Assembly: GCF_902713425.1 (NCBI RefSeq)
Contig: NC_081198.1
Span: 23,357,188 to 23,421,187, forward strand
Source of the DNA: Acipenser ruthenus
Lineage: Eukaryota > Chordata > Actinopteri > Acipenseriformes > Acipenseridae
Reading direction: 5' to 3'
Length of the DNA stretch: 64,000 bases
The position numbers and the translations under genes are program-made. Shown one piece after another: positions 31,177 to 43,918 of this stretch (position 1 is the stretch's first letter; every line of letters begins with the position of its first letter). The notes beneath the pieces were generated by a model. The model had not been told where the DNA came from. It worked only from the letters and a program-made list of their open reading frames with translations, and did no database searches.

Positions 31177-32390
31177 CTTCTTTCTTTTCCCCCCCTCGTC
31201 TCTACCCTTTCTTTTCCCCACCCTCTGCTGGTTCTTCACTCCCTTCCCCTCCTTCTCACTCTCACTTTCACTGTCGCTTTTGCTTTCCTCCCCCACGGAC
31301 TCAATCCTTATGGCGTCATAACGAGAGCCGAGGGGGAGTGCTGGCGCTGAGAGGGCCCTACTCAGGGGGGGGCCGCTGCTGGGTCCGGGCTCCCTCCCTG
31401 ACTCGTGTTCTGCATCAGAGGAGCTACTGGAGGAGCTAGTGGAGTGGCTGTTGTACTCTCTCTCTGGGCTGGGGGAAGGGGTCCTCGTAAAACGGGACAT
31501 GTCTCGGGGGCGGGGGGGTGAGGGGGTGCTGGTGATGATGGTGGTGCTGGAGTCTGGGTCTTGGATACTGTTGGTGGTGATGTGGACTGATCTTTGTTAC
31601 TTGCTCCCTCTTCCTGCTCAGGCCTAGGCTTGTTCATGTTTGCCTTGCTGGCTCTGGCCATGTTGGCATAGGAAGAGGGGCAGTCCTTAAACAGGTGCCC
31701 CTTCTTTCCACACAAATTGCACTGCCTCTCTTCTCTGCAGTGGCTGGTCTCGTGGGGGGCGCCGCAGTTCCTGCACTTGACTACAGTACACGCGGCCGCC
31801 AGGTGTCCTAATTCCCCACATTTCCTGCAGAGTTTTGGCATCCCATTATAGAATACCAGCCCTCTGTTGGGCCCTAACACTATGGAGGTTGGAATGTGGC
31901 GGACGCCTCCAATGCCCGATGGATCAACATTAAGGCGTACCAGCCACTTTCTGGCTCCTGTCCAAACCCCATCTTCATCTGTAATTTTCCTCCCTTCTGA
32001 TGACACCCTCCCATAGCGGTTAAGCCATGTTGTAATATCATAGTCGCTAACAGCCTCATTGAAAAATTGGACAGTAACAACTTTCATTTCTCTGTCTGTC
32101 AGTGCATCCACACAAAATTCTTTGTATGGAGCGAGATATTTATTCTCCCCCCAAAAGGACCACATTTCTTGTAACTTTTGGGGGTTCCTAAAACTGACCT
32201 CAAACACTTCCTTAAGCCCTGGCAATTTCACCAAACAATTCAAGTCAGAAGGGGAAAAACCCATACCCCTCTGAAGAATGGTCCGGCTGAACTCCAGTCT
32301 CGTCAGTCCTGGTTCCGTTTCATCTTGCTTGTTTCTTGTGAAGCGCACCGCATTGTGCCTCCTGGTTTCCTGGGTTGGCCGGAACGCCAT
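31177..32390 (-). pseudogene. Keno ORF1, copy K5, 3' part deleted
   Basis: As in K4: intact N-terminal domain and zinc knuckles, the shared G-run shift near 31524, and loss of the C-terminal part. One private residue change (HIPTS for HIPNS). Confidence 0.88.
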
Positions 32391-33422
32391 CCTTCAGCTG
32401 GCTCCTCCGATTGGGGTGGGAGAAGCCTCTGGACATCCGGGTTGTCTCTCTCTACGGAAAAGAGACAACGTAAGCAGCAAATCTGGGCAGTTGAAGGAAC
32501 TATTACTTTAGTCCCTGAGGAGATGGTCGCCTCGCAAGAGGGACCCCCTCCCCAGGTGAACGGTGTCCTTCCCTGGCGGAGTAGGGGGCGCTGCTTGGCA
32601 CCGAGACCACGTAGGAAGAATCGTGGCTGTGACGCCTCCTCAGGGTCCGGGGCCGCCCTCTGCTCCTCCCAGATGGCGCCCTCTGCTGGGCGCCTGCTGC
32701 TCTCTCGGTCTGGATCTCGATTACAATCAAGGGCTGGGGATGAGGTCGTCTAGGTCATCAAAGGGTCCTCAAAGGTCGTCTGGATGGTAGGTCCTCCTTC
32801 TCTCTAACTCCAGGAACGTCTGGAAAAGCCGGAACCGCCTGAAAAAGAAAAAAACGGGAACCGCCTGAAAAAGAAAAAACTGCTCTCAACAGTCAACAAA
32901 ATCTTGAAAGACCCTCGGCCTGGATTGGGCAAGCCAAAACCAGACTGAGCATTAGTCTTCCAAAAAGTTGCCGAGCTGAAGAAAGCCAGTCAAAAATAAA
33001 AAAAATTCTGTTCCTCCTCACCCGAACAAACCTCTCACAGACCCTCGGAGGGAGCGGGCAATGCCACTACCCTCTAAGCCTTAGTCTTAGAAAGATTTAT
33101 TCGAACTGAAGAGAAGCCAGAGTATATGGCTGGCTAAGAAGGACCTGGCATAGGGACATGTTCCATCACACTTGTCTGGTTAGCTGCATGCTCCCAGGAA
33201 ACAAACTGCTGCTGTCTACATCATCACCACATGTGAATAAAAGAAAGAAAGACAGCAAGAAAGAAAGAGAGAAAGAAAGAGAAAGAAAGAAAGAGAGAAA
33301 GAAAAAAAAAGAAGTAAAACGGCGGTAAAACTTGCATCAACACTGGCACTCTCCCTCCAGCAGGGGTAGACAAAATGCTCACAGGAGAGATCCAGATCTG
33401 ACTTTGACCAACGTTAGAGAAA

Positions 33423-33611
33423 GGTGTGCACCGTTCCCGGAGGTACTGCAATACCGGGCCGATGCGTGGAGTGGACGGAGCAAGCCCCTGTTCCATCTCC
33501 CGATTCCAAAAATCAATTTAATATATGGTCCCCTGATAGGGGACGTATCAGATATTAAACTGATAAGAACAGATACTACACTTGATCTTAGCCAAAAGGC
33601 CGAGAAGCGAT
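33423..33611 (-). ncRNA. RNU2: U2 small nuclear RNA gene
   Basis: Full length, 189 nt, common sequence. PSE-like element 33659-33676; 3' box 33397-33412. Confidence 0.96.
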
Positions 33612-34210
33612 GGCGACTTGGCCCTTGCCCGGGGCCCCCCAGCCCGGACGGCACAGGGGGATTCAAAGGTGGGTGCAAAATTCCAAGCATAAGCAGACCC
33701 CCAAAAAACGGGCTGCTGCTTCCAGAGGGGAAATGTGCAATTTAAGCAGGAGGAAACAAAACAAAGCAAAAACACACACATAACACCAAAAACAAAACAT
33801 AAACTGGCGGAGTGCGTCTTACAAATAGTCATGCCAAGCTGCTATGCTGTGCAAGGTGCCTTGGGTAACTACAACTGTGCCTAGCTGGCTGGCTGGCTTG
33901 CTAAGAAGGTCCTGGCATAGGGACATGTTCCACCACACTTGTCTGGTTAGCTGCATGCTCCCAGGAAACAACCTGCTGCTGTCTACATCATCACCACATG
34001 TGAATAAAAGAAAGAAAGACAGCAAGAAAGAAAGACAGAAAGAAAGAGAGAAAGAGAGAAAGAAAGAGAGAAAGAAAGAAAGAGAGAAAGAAAAAAAAGA
34101 AGTAAAACGGCGGGAAAACTTGCATCAACACTGTCACTCTCCCTCCAGCAGGGGTAGACAAAATGCTCACAGGAGAGATCCAGATCTGACTTTGACCAAC
34201 GTTAGAGAAA

Positions 34211-34399
34211 GGTGTGCACCGTTCCCGGAGGTACTGCAATACCGGGCCGATGCGTGGAGTGGACGGAGCAAGCCCCTGTTCCATCTCCCGATTCCAAAAA
34301 TCAATTTAATATATGGTCCCCTGATAGGGGACGTATCAGATATTAAACTGATAAGAACAGATACTACACTTGATCTTAGCCAAAAGGCCGAGAAGCGAT
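34211..34399 (-). ncRNA. RNU2: U2 small nuclear RNA gene
   Basis: Full length, 189 nt, common sequence. PSE-like element 34447-34464; 3' box 34185-34200. Confidence 0.96.
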
Positions 34400-35000
34400 G
34401 GCGACTTGGCCCTTGCCCGGGGCCCCCCAGCCCGGACGGCACAGGGGGATTCAAAGGTGGGTGCAAAATTCCAAGCACAAGCAGACCCCCAAAAAACGGG
34501 CTGCTGCTTCCAGAGGGGAAATGTACAATTTAAGCAGGAGGAAACAAAACAAAGCAAAAACACACACATAACACCAAAAACAAAACATAAACTGGCGGAG
34601 TGCGTCTTACAAATAGTCATGCCAAGCTGCTATGCTGTGCAAGGTGCCTTGGGTAACTACAACTGTGCCTCGCTGGCTGGCTGGCTTGCTAAGAAGGTCC
34701 TGGCATAGGGACATGTTCCACCACACTTGTCTGGTTAGCTGCATGCTCCCAGGAAACAACCTGCTGCTGTCTACATCATCACCACATGTGAATAAAAGAA
34801 AGAAAGACAGCAAGAAAGAAAGAGAGAAAGAAAGAGAGAAAGAGAGAAAGAAAGAGAGAAAGAAAGAAAGAGAGAAAGAAAAAAAAAAGAAGTAAAACGG
34901 CGGGAAAACTTGCATCAACACTGGCACTCTCCCTCCAGCAGGGGTAGACAAAATGCTCACAGGAGAGATCCAGATCTGACTTTGACCAACGTTAGAGAAA

Positions 35001-35154
35001 GGTGTGCACCGTTCCCGGAGGTACTGCAATACCGGGCCGATGCGTGGAGTGGACAGAGCAAGCCCCTGTTCCATCTCCCGATTCCAAAAATCAATTTAAT
35101 ATATGGTCCCCTGATAGGGGACGTATCAGATATTAAACTGATAAGAACAGATAC
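35001..35154 (-). ncRNA. RNU2: U2 snRNA remnant (nt 36-189) flanking K6
   Basis: Normal 3' end and 3' box (34975-34990). On the LINE side it reaches nt 36, the same alternative position as in K4/K5, 18 bases beyond the usual one. No promoter. Confidence 0.9.
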
Positions 35155-35180
35155 GAGAAAGAGAGAAAGAAAGAGAGAAA
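35155..35180. repeat. GA-rich 26-bp piece replacing the K6 3' terminus
   Basis: Reads gagaaagagagaaag... and looks like the spacer microsatellite. It stands where other copies have the last ~12 bp of the LINE (with AATAAA); the LINE resumes at gagattttac. A shared GAGA may have guided the join. Confidence 0.8.
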
Positions 35181-35818
35181 GAGATTTTACATTTTTTACA
35201 TTTACACCCATTCGTTTTTTTCATTCATTTTACATTTCTTTTAAAGATGACATTCATGCATACAGACATACATTTTGTTTTAAAAGCATTTAAAATACAT
35301 TTAAAAACACCAAGACAATTGTGCTTTGTACATGGTTAAAACAGACACAGATTAAAATCAACATGAAAAAAACCTGTGCTGCTTTAAAAGTGACTGGAAA
35401 AAAAGAACCATCTATAAAAAACCAGTGTTTGTGAGGGCCGGGGAGTGCTCTCTAAAAAAGTTCAAAAGTGAACATAAAACTAGATCTAAAACAGGGACAG
35501 GGGAAAAGGGACAGTGTATAGAACAGTGAGTTAAAATTCTAAAATTTTAAAACACTTAAAATGTAACTTTTAATAGTTTACATTAAAAATCTTAAAGATA
35601 CATAAAACAAAACAAAACAAAATCAAATAAAACATTCAACGTAAATCAAATAAAAGTCAATAAAACTGAAACAAAAAGACTACATAAAACCAGGGCACCG
35701 TTGAAAAAACGGTCATGCCAGCTAAAAAGGGCGGAATGCTGGCATGACAAAATAAATAAAAGGCTTAGCGGTGCCCCGTAGTCCCGCTCCTAGGAGCTAG
35801 CGGTTCCAGTTTTTTCCT

Positions 35819-38800
35819 TTATTCCATCTTCACGTCCTGAAGTCCGGCGATCCTCCACTCCGCGCAGGCCTTGTCCTTCCCGAGGGTCCGGATGTCCAGA
35901 ATTACAAAGTCCTTGATAAGAGTTTGTGCCCTTCTGGTCGTGGTGATAGTGTCTAGCTCCTGCTTGTGATAGACACAGACGTTACGGCCTTCCCACAGGA
36001 TCTGCTTGACAACATTGATGACACGCCAAACGCACTTAGCTGTGCTGGTATCGATTCCTCCCGCAGGCCCATAGAGCACAGTCTCAGCGGTCATCTTGGC
36101 CGTGTCAGCAAACCTGTTTAGGAAGACAGAGACAGAGAGCCAGACACTGCCAGCCACATCACACTCCCAGAAGATATGGGCTGGTGTTTCTCTCTTGCGG
36201 CACTTTGCATAGGGGCATGTTTCTACTTGGGCTAGTCCCCTCCTGAACATGAACGCTCGAGTGGGGAGTGCACTGTGGACGGTGTTCCATGCTATATCCT
36301 TCTGGACATTACTGAGGCAGCTGTGAGACACATTCTCCCAGATTTTTTGGCTTTGGGTGAGGGAGAAAGTAGCTACTTTTTCAATTTCCTGGGAACCGGC
36401 AAGATATTTAGTTACAGCCTTGTATTCCCAGGAGGCCAATTTTGCTTTATCTGAGCCCAATTTATATATAGTGTCCCTTAAGGTTCTATAATACAATGGG
36501 GGGTCCCAGGAGTACGGCACGGTGTTATCAATAGTGCAGAGGCCCAAGGCCCTGAGACAGGTGGCAAAATAGAAACGATTCATGTAACATACCTTCCTGT
36601 CCAGGGCCTGGATGTTCTTGATAGTTTGCGTGAGCCCCTGCACTCGGGTGAGCTGCACAACGTCCGGGACCCCCTTACCTCCCTTCTTGTCGGCTTTACT
36701 CAGGGTGGCTCGCTTTACCCTCTCCATCTTGCTGCCCCAGATAAAGCGGTGGATAATGCGGTCCACCACTTTTTTGGTGGTCCTGTCTGGGGGAAAGATT
36801 TTTCCTACATAAGAGAGGATGGGGAACAGTATAGACTTGGTTATTAATACTCTACCCGTCATTGTTAAGGATCTTGTGCTCCATCCGCCAATCTTTTTAC
36901 GGACCTGGTTAATGGCCGCCGTCCAGCTCTGGGCCCCCGAGCTATTGTTCTCGAAAATGAGGCCCAGAATCTTGATTTTGTCCTTTTTGACAGGGTACAT
37001 GTCCGACAGTTCCCTATCTACCTGCCAATTTTTAGACACGTAGACTTCGCTCTTGGACTTATTAATCACTGCCCCGGTCGCCGTGCAGTACTTCTCAAGG
37101 ATATTAGTAATCCGAGGTACCGACGATGTGTTGGTGCAAATGAGTGTCACATCGTCCATATATGCTGTTGTTTTGACCTGGACCCTGTTGGATCCAGGCA
37201 GCTGGAAACCAGTTATATTGGTATCCCTACGAATTGCCTGCAGGAGGGGTTCAATGCACACGACATATAGCAGTGGGGATAGTGGGCAACCCTGTCTGAC
37301 CCCTGACTGGATAGATATTTTACCAGTCAGGTGCCTGTTCACCAAGACTCGGGTACTAATGTTTGTATATATGGTTTTAACCCACTCCCTAAGTCCAGGA
37401 GCGAATTTCATCTGGTCCATCACTTTGTACATATATTCATGGCTTACCCTATCGAACGCCTTCTCCTGGTCAAGGTTGAACAGGCAGAGGGGATGGTTCC
37501 GTTCTCTAGAATAAGCCAGAATGTCCCTTGTTAACATTAAAATATCCGTGATGGACCTCCCTGGGACGCCACAAGCCTGGTCGGGGCCAATGACCAAAGG
37601 GAGGTGTACTTGTAGCCGGAGCATCAGAGCTTTGGCTAGTATCTTGTAATCCACGCAAAGGAGGCTGATTGGGCGCCAATTCCGTAGATCTTTAACTTCC
37701 CCTTTCTTATGAAGGAGAGTAATTACACTCTCCCGCATAGAAGGGCCCAACCGCTTCTCCCTGTAGACCGCTCTGTAGACCTCCGCTAAATGGACTTTTA
37801 GCATGTCCCAAAAAAGATGGTAATACTCACCCGGGATGCCATCTGGACCTGGCGTCTTACCGGTGTTCATGGTCTTAACCGCCTGGGTGAGCTCCTCCAG
37901 CGTGAGTTCTGGGTCCTTCTCCTCCTCCTCGTCGTCCCGCACTGAGTCAGGCTCCAACTGGCTCAGGAACCACTCTATCAGGGTGTCATCTGTAGCTTTG
38001 ATGTTATATAGGTCCCTATAGAAGTTCTCTACCACTTTTTTCACTCCCTCACTATCCTCTACTATCCTCCCCCTGCTGTCGAGCATGGAGGACATCAAGT
38101 GCCGCTTCTCCCTCGTTTTCTGGAAGAAGAAGCGAGTACACTTTTCGTCTTCCTCCATTTTTTGCACTTTTGCATTGTGCATGACCTTTCGTTGTTCCTC
38201 CCTACAAAGCACTGAAAGATCTAGCTTGGTCTGGGCTATCTCGTCGCTTACAGGGAACCCCCGAAGCTGAAGCAGGCTCAGATGCTGGAGGGCAGCATTC
38301 AGGTGTTTATATTTGGCCCTCCTTTCTTTTGCTTTCCTCTTGCCTGCTGCTATGAAATAACCCTTAGTTCTCATTTTGACCATCTCCCACCACTCTATAG
38401 GGGAGTTGAATAGGTCACGCAAAGTGGTCCACTCAACAAGCCTGCTCTTATAGGCTGCAGCTATGGAGGGGTCATCGAGTAAGGAGGTGTTTAATTTCCA
38501 AACCCCTGACCCCATCTGGGAGGTCTGAGGGACCTGCAATGTTACCAGAGAAGAAGACGGCCTGGGTGTCTACTGCCGTCTTCGTAAGGGAGCTGGTATG
38601 CAGGACGAGATCTATACGGGAGAAGGAGGTCCCAGATGAGCTCACCCAGGTAAAGGGAGGCACCAGGTCCTTACCTGCATCACACAGGGAGAAATCAGAT
38701 ATTACGGAGGACAAAACTCTACTAGAGCGGTCGTTGCGTGGCCTGCTCCGGTCTACGTCCCTCAGAGCACAATTGAAGTCACCTGACACGATGACGGGTA

Positions 38801-39245
38801 CGTTCCTCAGCAGGAGTGGACGCAGCTGTGGAAAAAATTGAACTCTTTCGTTTTGGTTAGTGGGTGCGTAGACATTGACCAGTCTGAGGGGAGTGTTGTT
38901 GTATGTCACATCCACGCTCAGAATTCTACCAGGTTCTACCTCCCTGCTGCTGCGGGAGGTAATAAATGGGTTTTTAAACAGGATACCTACTCCGTCGGCT
39001 CTGGCTATGTTGGAGCCCGACCAGAAGGAGTCCCCCAGGGTCCAACTCTCCTTCAGGTCCCTATAATCAGGGCTCGACGAAATACCACACTCCTGCAGAA
39101 AGATGAGATCTGCTTTCAAGTTAGCTAGATAGTTTAGTACATCAAATCTTTTTTGTGTCTCCCTGATGCTCCTGACATTAACAGACACACATATCAGGGC
39201 CATCAGGGTAGCTAACAAGAAAAGGAGTCGCTGCGTCCACCCCAT
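35819..39245 (-). pseudogene. Keno ORF2, copy K6, one 17-nt deletion
   Basis: Start and stop are normal. The only lesion seen is the 17-nt deletion at about 38547, which removes Asp234 and His235 of the endonuclease and shifts the frame, so two overlapping open pieces remain. The RT region is whole, with private changes around YMDD (SNRVQ, DDVTL). Confidence 0.9.
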
Positions 39246-39250
39246 AGCGA

Positions 39251-41195
39251 CTATGATTGGGAGGTCGGGACACTCTTCCTACTCTTAGCTCTACGCTTGC
39301 TTCGAGGGGGCTTGGGCTTATTTGCAACTCCCATCACCCCTGAGAAGGTACTCACTGCTGCCTCGTCCAAGAAGGCACCGTCTTTATATGCACAGTACGT
39401 GGAGTTGTTGGGGCTATTCAACTCCCCACAAGGTAAGTCTGGTGGAACTTGCTCAGGGCCCCTCGGAACGTGTGGGTCAGCTTTGTCCTGGGGGGGGGGT
39501 TATGACAGACAGCATTCTTTGGCTGTTACCGTCTGTTGAATTGGAGCTGTTAGCAGACTTCTGGTTTACCGTGTCCAGGGGTATTCCCATGTCCTCCAGT
39601 GCTGTATCTAGGAGGACCTCTAGGGGGCCCCTGGTTTTGCCCATACAAGGGAGGGGGTCAAGGATGCTTTGAAGGGAGGCCCTTCGCTTGAAGAGGGTCA
39701 TTGCTACAGAGGTACTGCTGGTCAGGGAAGGTGTTGACCCCGACCTCTCCCTCGGTGCATTAGTGAACACCTCTTCTGCGAGGTGTGCTAGGGTTTGTGC
39801 CAACGACTGGGAAGGCTGGCTGGGGATGCCCTGGCTGGCTGCTACCTGCCCACTAGGTGGCAGTGTAGCCGTCCCACTCGCCTCCGTCTCTGCCTGCGAG
39901 GGCAAGACTGGGGACTTTGTGTGGACATTAGCTGGTTTTGGATCTATGGGGGCCACCTGCAACTTGCTGTCTTTGATCCTGATCTTCTTTCTTTCCCCCC
40001 CTCGTCTCTACCCTTTCTTTTCCCCACCCTCTGCTGGTTCTTCACTCCCTTCCCCTCCTTCTCACTCTCACTTTCACTGTCGCTTTTGCTTTCCTCCCCC
40101 ACGGACTCAATCCTTATGGCGTCATAACGAGAGCCGAGGGGGAGTGCTGGCGCTGAGAGGGCCCTACTCAGGGGGGGCCGCTGCTGGGTCCGGGCTCCCT
40201 CCCTGACTCGTGTTCTGCATCAGAGGAGCTACTGGAGGAGCTAGTGGAGTGGCTGTTGTACTCTCTCTCTGGGCTGGGGGAAGGGGTCCTCGTAAAACGG
40301 GACATGTCTCGGGGGCGGGGGGGTGAGGGGGTGCTGGTGATGATGGTGGTGCTGGAGTCTGGGTCTTGGATACTGTTGGTGGTGATGTGGACTGATCTTT
40401 GTTACTTGCTCCCTCTTCCTGCTCAGGCCTAGGCTTGTTCATGTTTGCCTTGCTGGCTCTGGCCATGTTGGCATAGGAAGAGGGGCAGTCCTTAAACAGG
40501 TGCCCCTTCTTTCCACACAAATTGCACTGCCTCTCTTCTCTGCAGTGGCTGGTCTCGTGGGGGGCGCCGCAGTTCCTGCACTTGACTACAGTACACGCGG
40601 CCGCCAGGTGTCCTAATTCCCCACATTTCCTGCAGAGTTTTGGCATCCCATTATAGAATACCAGCCCTCTGTTGGGCCCTAACACTATGGAGTTTGGAAT
40701 GTGGCGGACGCCTCCAATGCCCGATGGATCAACATTAAGGCGTACCAGCCACTTTCTGGCTCCTGTCCAAACCCCATCTTCATCTGTAATTTTCCTCCCT
40801 TCTGATGACACCCTCCCATAGCGGTTAAGCCATGTTGTAATATCATAGTCGCTAACAGCCTCATTGAAAAATTGGACAGTAACAACTTTCATTTCTCTGT
40901 CTGTCAGTGCATCCACACAAAATTCTTTGTATGGAGCGAGATATTTATTCTCCCCCCAAAAGGACCACATTTCTTGTAACTTTTGGGGGTTCCTAAAACT
41001 GACCTCAAACACTTCCTTAAGCCCTGGCAATTTCACCAAACAATTCAAGTCAGAAGGGGAAAAACCCATACCCCTCTGAAGAATGGTCCGGCTGAACTCC
41101 AGTCTTGTCAGTCCTGGTTCCGTTTCATCTTGCTTGTTTCTTGTGAAGCGCACCGCATTGTGCCTCCTGGTTTCCTGGGTTGGCCGGAACGCCAT
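39251..41195 (-). pseudogene. Keno ORF1, copy K6, several frameshifts
   Basis: Full-length outline (1945 nt against 1947). Four single-base indels in mononucleotide or T/C runs fall after the zinc knuckles, near 39490, 39992, 40170 and 40328. The N-terminal domain and three knuckles are unaffected. Confidence 0.85.
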
Positions 41196-42227
41196 CCTTC
41201 AGCTGGCTCCTCCGATTGGGGTGGGAGAAGCCTCTGGACATCCGGGTTGTCTCTCTCTACGGAAAAGAGACAACGTAAGCAGCAAATCTGGGCAGTTGAA
41301 GGAACTATTACTTTAGTCCCTGAGGAGATGGTCGCCTCGCAAGAGGGACCCCCTCCCCAGGTGAACGGTGTCCTTCCCTGGCGGAGTAGGGGGCGCTGCT
41401 TGGCACCGAGACCACGTAGGAAGAATCGTGGCTGTGACGCCTCCTCGGGGTCCGGGGCCGCCCTCTGCTCCTCCCAGATGGCGCCCTCTGCTGGGCACCT
41501 GCTGCTCTCTCGGTCTGGATCTCGATTACAATCAAGGGCTGGGGATGAGGTCGTCTAGGTCATCAAAGGGTCCTCAAAGGTCGTCTGGATGGTAGGTCCT
41601 CCTTCTCTCTAACTCCAGGAACGTCTGGAAAAGCCGGAACCGCCTGAAAAAGAAAAAAACGGGAACCGCCTGAAAAAGAAAAAACTGCTCTCAACAGTCA
41701 ACAAAATCTTGAAAGACCCTCGGCCTGGATTGGGCAAGCCAAAACCAGACTGAGCATTAGTCTTCCAAAAAGTTGCCGAGCTGAAGAAAGCCAGTCAAAA
41801 ATAAAAAAAATTCTGTTCCTCCTCACCCGAACAAACCTCTCACAGACCCTCGGAGGGAGCGGGCAATGCCACTACCCTCTAAGCCTTAGTCTTAGAAAGA
41901 TTTATTCGAACTGAAGAGAAGCCAGAGTATATGGCTGGCTAAGAAGGACCTGGCATAGGGACATGTTCCACCACACTTGTCTGGTTAGCTGCATGCTCCC
42001 AGGAAACAAACTGCTGCTGTCTACATCATCACCACATGTGAATAAAAGAAAGAAAGACAGCAAGAAAGAAAGAGAGAAAGAAAGAGAAAGAAAGAAAGAG
42101 AGAAAGAAAAAAAAAGAAGTAAAACGGCGGGAAAACTTGCATCAACACTGGCACTCTCCCTCCAGCAGGGGTAGACAAAATGCTCACAGGAGAGATCCAG
42201 ATCTGACTTTGACCAACGTTAGAGAAA

Positions 42228-42416
42228 GGTGTGCACCGTTCCCGGAGGAACTGCAATACCGGGCCGATGCGTGGAGTGGACGGAGTAAGCCCCTGTTCCA
42301 TCTCCCGATTCCAAAAATCAATTTAATATATGGTCCCCTGATAGGGGACGTATCAGATATTAAACTGATAAGAACAGATACTACACTTGATCTTAGCCAA
42401 AAGGCCGAGAAGCGAT
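42228..42416 (-). ncRNA. RNU2: U2 small nuclear RNA gene, two-base variant
   Basis: 189 nt. Two changes: 42249 (ggaggaactg for ggaggtactg, stem-loop IV) and 42286 (gagtaagc for gagcaagc, stem-loop III). Promoter PSE-like element 42464-42481 and 3' box 42202-42217 are intact. May be a variant or a decaying copy. Confidence 0.93.
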
Positions 42417-43017
42417 GGCGACTTGGCCCTTGCCCGGGGCCCCCCAGCCTGGACGGCACAGGGGGATTCAAAGGTGGGTGCAAAATTCCAAGCACAAGCA
42501 GACCCCCAAAAAACGGGCTGCTGCTTCCAGAGGGGAAATGTGCAATTTAAGCAGGAGGAAACAAAACAAAGCAAAAACACACACATAACACCAAAAACAA
42601 AACATAAACTGGCGGAGTGCGTCTTACAAATAGTCATGCCAAGCTGCTATGCTGTGCAAGGTGCCTTGGGTAACTACAACTGTGCCTCGCTGGCTGGCTG
42701 GCTTGCTAAGAAGGTCCTGGCATAGGGACATGTTCCACCACACTTGTCTGGTTAGCTGCATGCTCCCAGGAAACAACCTGCTGCTGTCTACATCATCACC
42801 ACATGTGAATAAAAGAAAGAAAGAGAGCAAGAAAGAAAGAGAGAAAGAAAGAGAGAAAGAGAGAAAGAAAGAGAGAAAGAAAGAAAGAGAGAAAGAAAAA
42901 AAAAAGAAGTAAAACGGCGGGAAAACTTGCATCAACACTGGCACTCTCCCTCCAGCAGGGGTAGACAAAATGCTCACAGGAGAGATCCAGATCTGACTTT
43001 GACCAACGTTAGAGAAA

Positions 43018-43205
43018 GGTGTGCACCGTTCCCGGAGGTACTGCAATACCGGGCCGATGCGTGGAGTGGACGGAGCAAGCCCCTGTCCATCTCCCGATTC
43101 CAAAAATCAATTTAATATATGGTCCCCTGATAGGGGACGTATCAGATATTAAACTGATAAGAACAGATACTACACTTGATCTTAGCCAAAAGGCCGAGAA
43201 GCGAT
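43018..43205 (-). ncRNA. RNU2: U2 small nuclear RNA gene, one base short
   Basis: 188 nt. One base is missing near 43086 (cctgtccatc for cctgttccatc), between the Sm site and stem-loop III. The PSE-like element 43253-43270 also has a change (caacgg for caaagg). Possibly a pseudogene. Confidence 0.9.
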
Positions 43206-43782
43206 GGCGACTTGGCCCTTGCCCGGGGCCCCCCAGCCCGGACGGCACAGGGGGATTCAACGGTGGGTGCAAAATTTCAAGCACAAGCAGACCCCAAAAA
43301 AACGGGCTGCTGCTTCCAGAGGGGAAATGTGCAATTTAAGCAGGAGAAAACAAAACAAAGCAAAAACACACACATAACACCAAAAACAAAACATAAACTG
43401 GCGGAGTGCGTCTTACAAATAGTCATGCCAAGCTGCTATGCTGTGCAAGGTGCCTTGGGTAACTACAACTGTGCCTCGCTGGCTGGCTGGCTTGCTAAGA
43501 AGGTCCTGGCATAGGGACATGTTCCACCACACTTGTCTGGTTAGCTGCATGCTCCCAGGAAACAACCTGCTGCTGTCTACATCATCACCACATGTGAATA
43601 AAAGAAAGAAAGACAGCAAGAAAGAAAGAGAGAAAGAAAGAGAGAAAGAAAGAGAGAAAGAAAAAAAAAAGAAGTAAAACGGCGGGAAAACTTGCATCAA
43701 CACTGGCACTCTCCCTCCAGCAGGGGTAGACAAAATGCTCACAGGAGAGATCCAGATCTGACTTTGACCAACGTTAGAGAAA

Positions 43783-43918
43783 GGTGTGCACCGTTCCCGG
43801 AGGTACTGCAATACCGGGCCGATGCGTGGAGTGGACGGAGCAAGCCCCTGTTCCATCTCCCGATTCCAAAAATCAATTTAATATATGGTCCCCTGATAGG
43901 GGACGTATCAGATATTAA
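43783..43918 (-). ncRNA. RNU2: U2 snRNA 3' part (nt 54-189) flanking the K7 3' end
   Basis: Usual junction at TTAATATC; 3' box at 43757-43772; no promoter. Confidence 0.92.

Larger units (their letters stand above)
27454..33121 (-). mobile_element. Keno-like LINE, copy K5, internally deleted
   Basis: Same length (5668 bp) and same lesions as K4. The few differences I saw are single bases: near 19168/28326, near 19558/28716, and near 22729/31887. This is segmental duplication, not a separate insertion. Confidence 0.92.
33122..35180 (-). repeat. U2 array segment between K5 and K6 (two whole U2 genes)
   Basis: Microsatellites lie at about 33239-33314, 34005-34101 and 34794-34891. The last 26 bases (35155-35180) are a GA-rich piece sitting between the U2 remnant and K6. 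Confidence 0.9.
35181..41936 (-). mobile_element. Keno-like LINE, copy K6, near full length
   Basis: 6756 bp: 3'UTR 35181-35818 (terminal bases replaced), ORF2 35819-39245, ORF1 39251-41195, 5'UTR 41196-41936. The 5' junction is the shared one. It carries the same 17-nt endonuclease deletion as K4/K5 but not their 1.09-kb deletion, so it may resemble the ancestor of that pair. Confidence 0.92.
41937..43918 (-). repeat. U2 array segment between K6 and K7 (two whole-length U2 genes)
   Basis: Microsatellites lie at about 42044-42119, 42811-42909 and 43599-43675. Both whole-length U2 genes here carry sequence changes. Confidence 0.9.
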
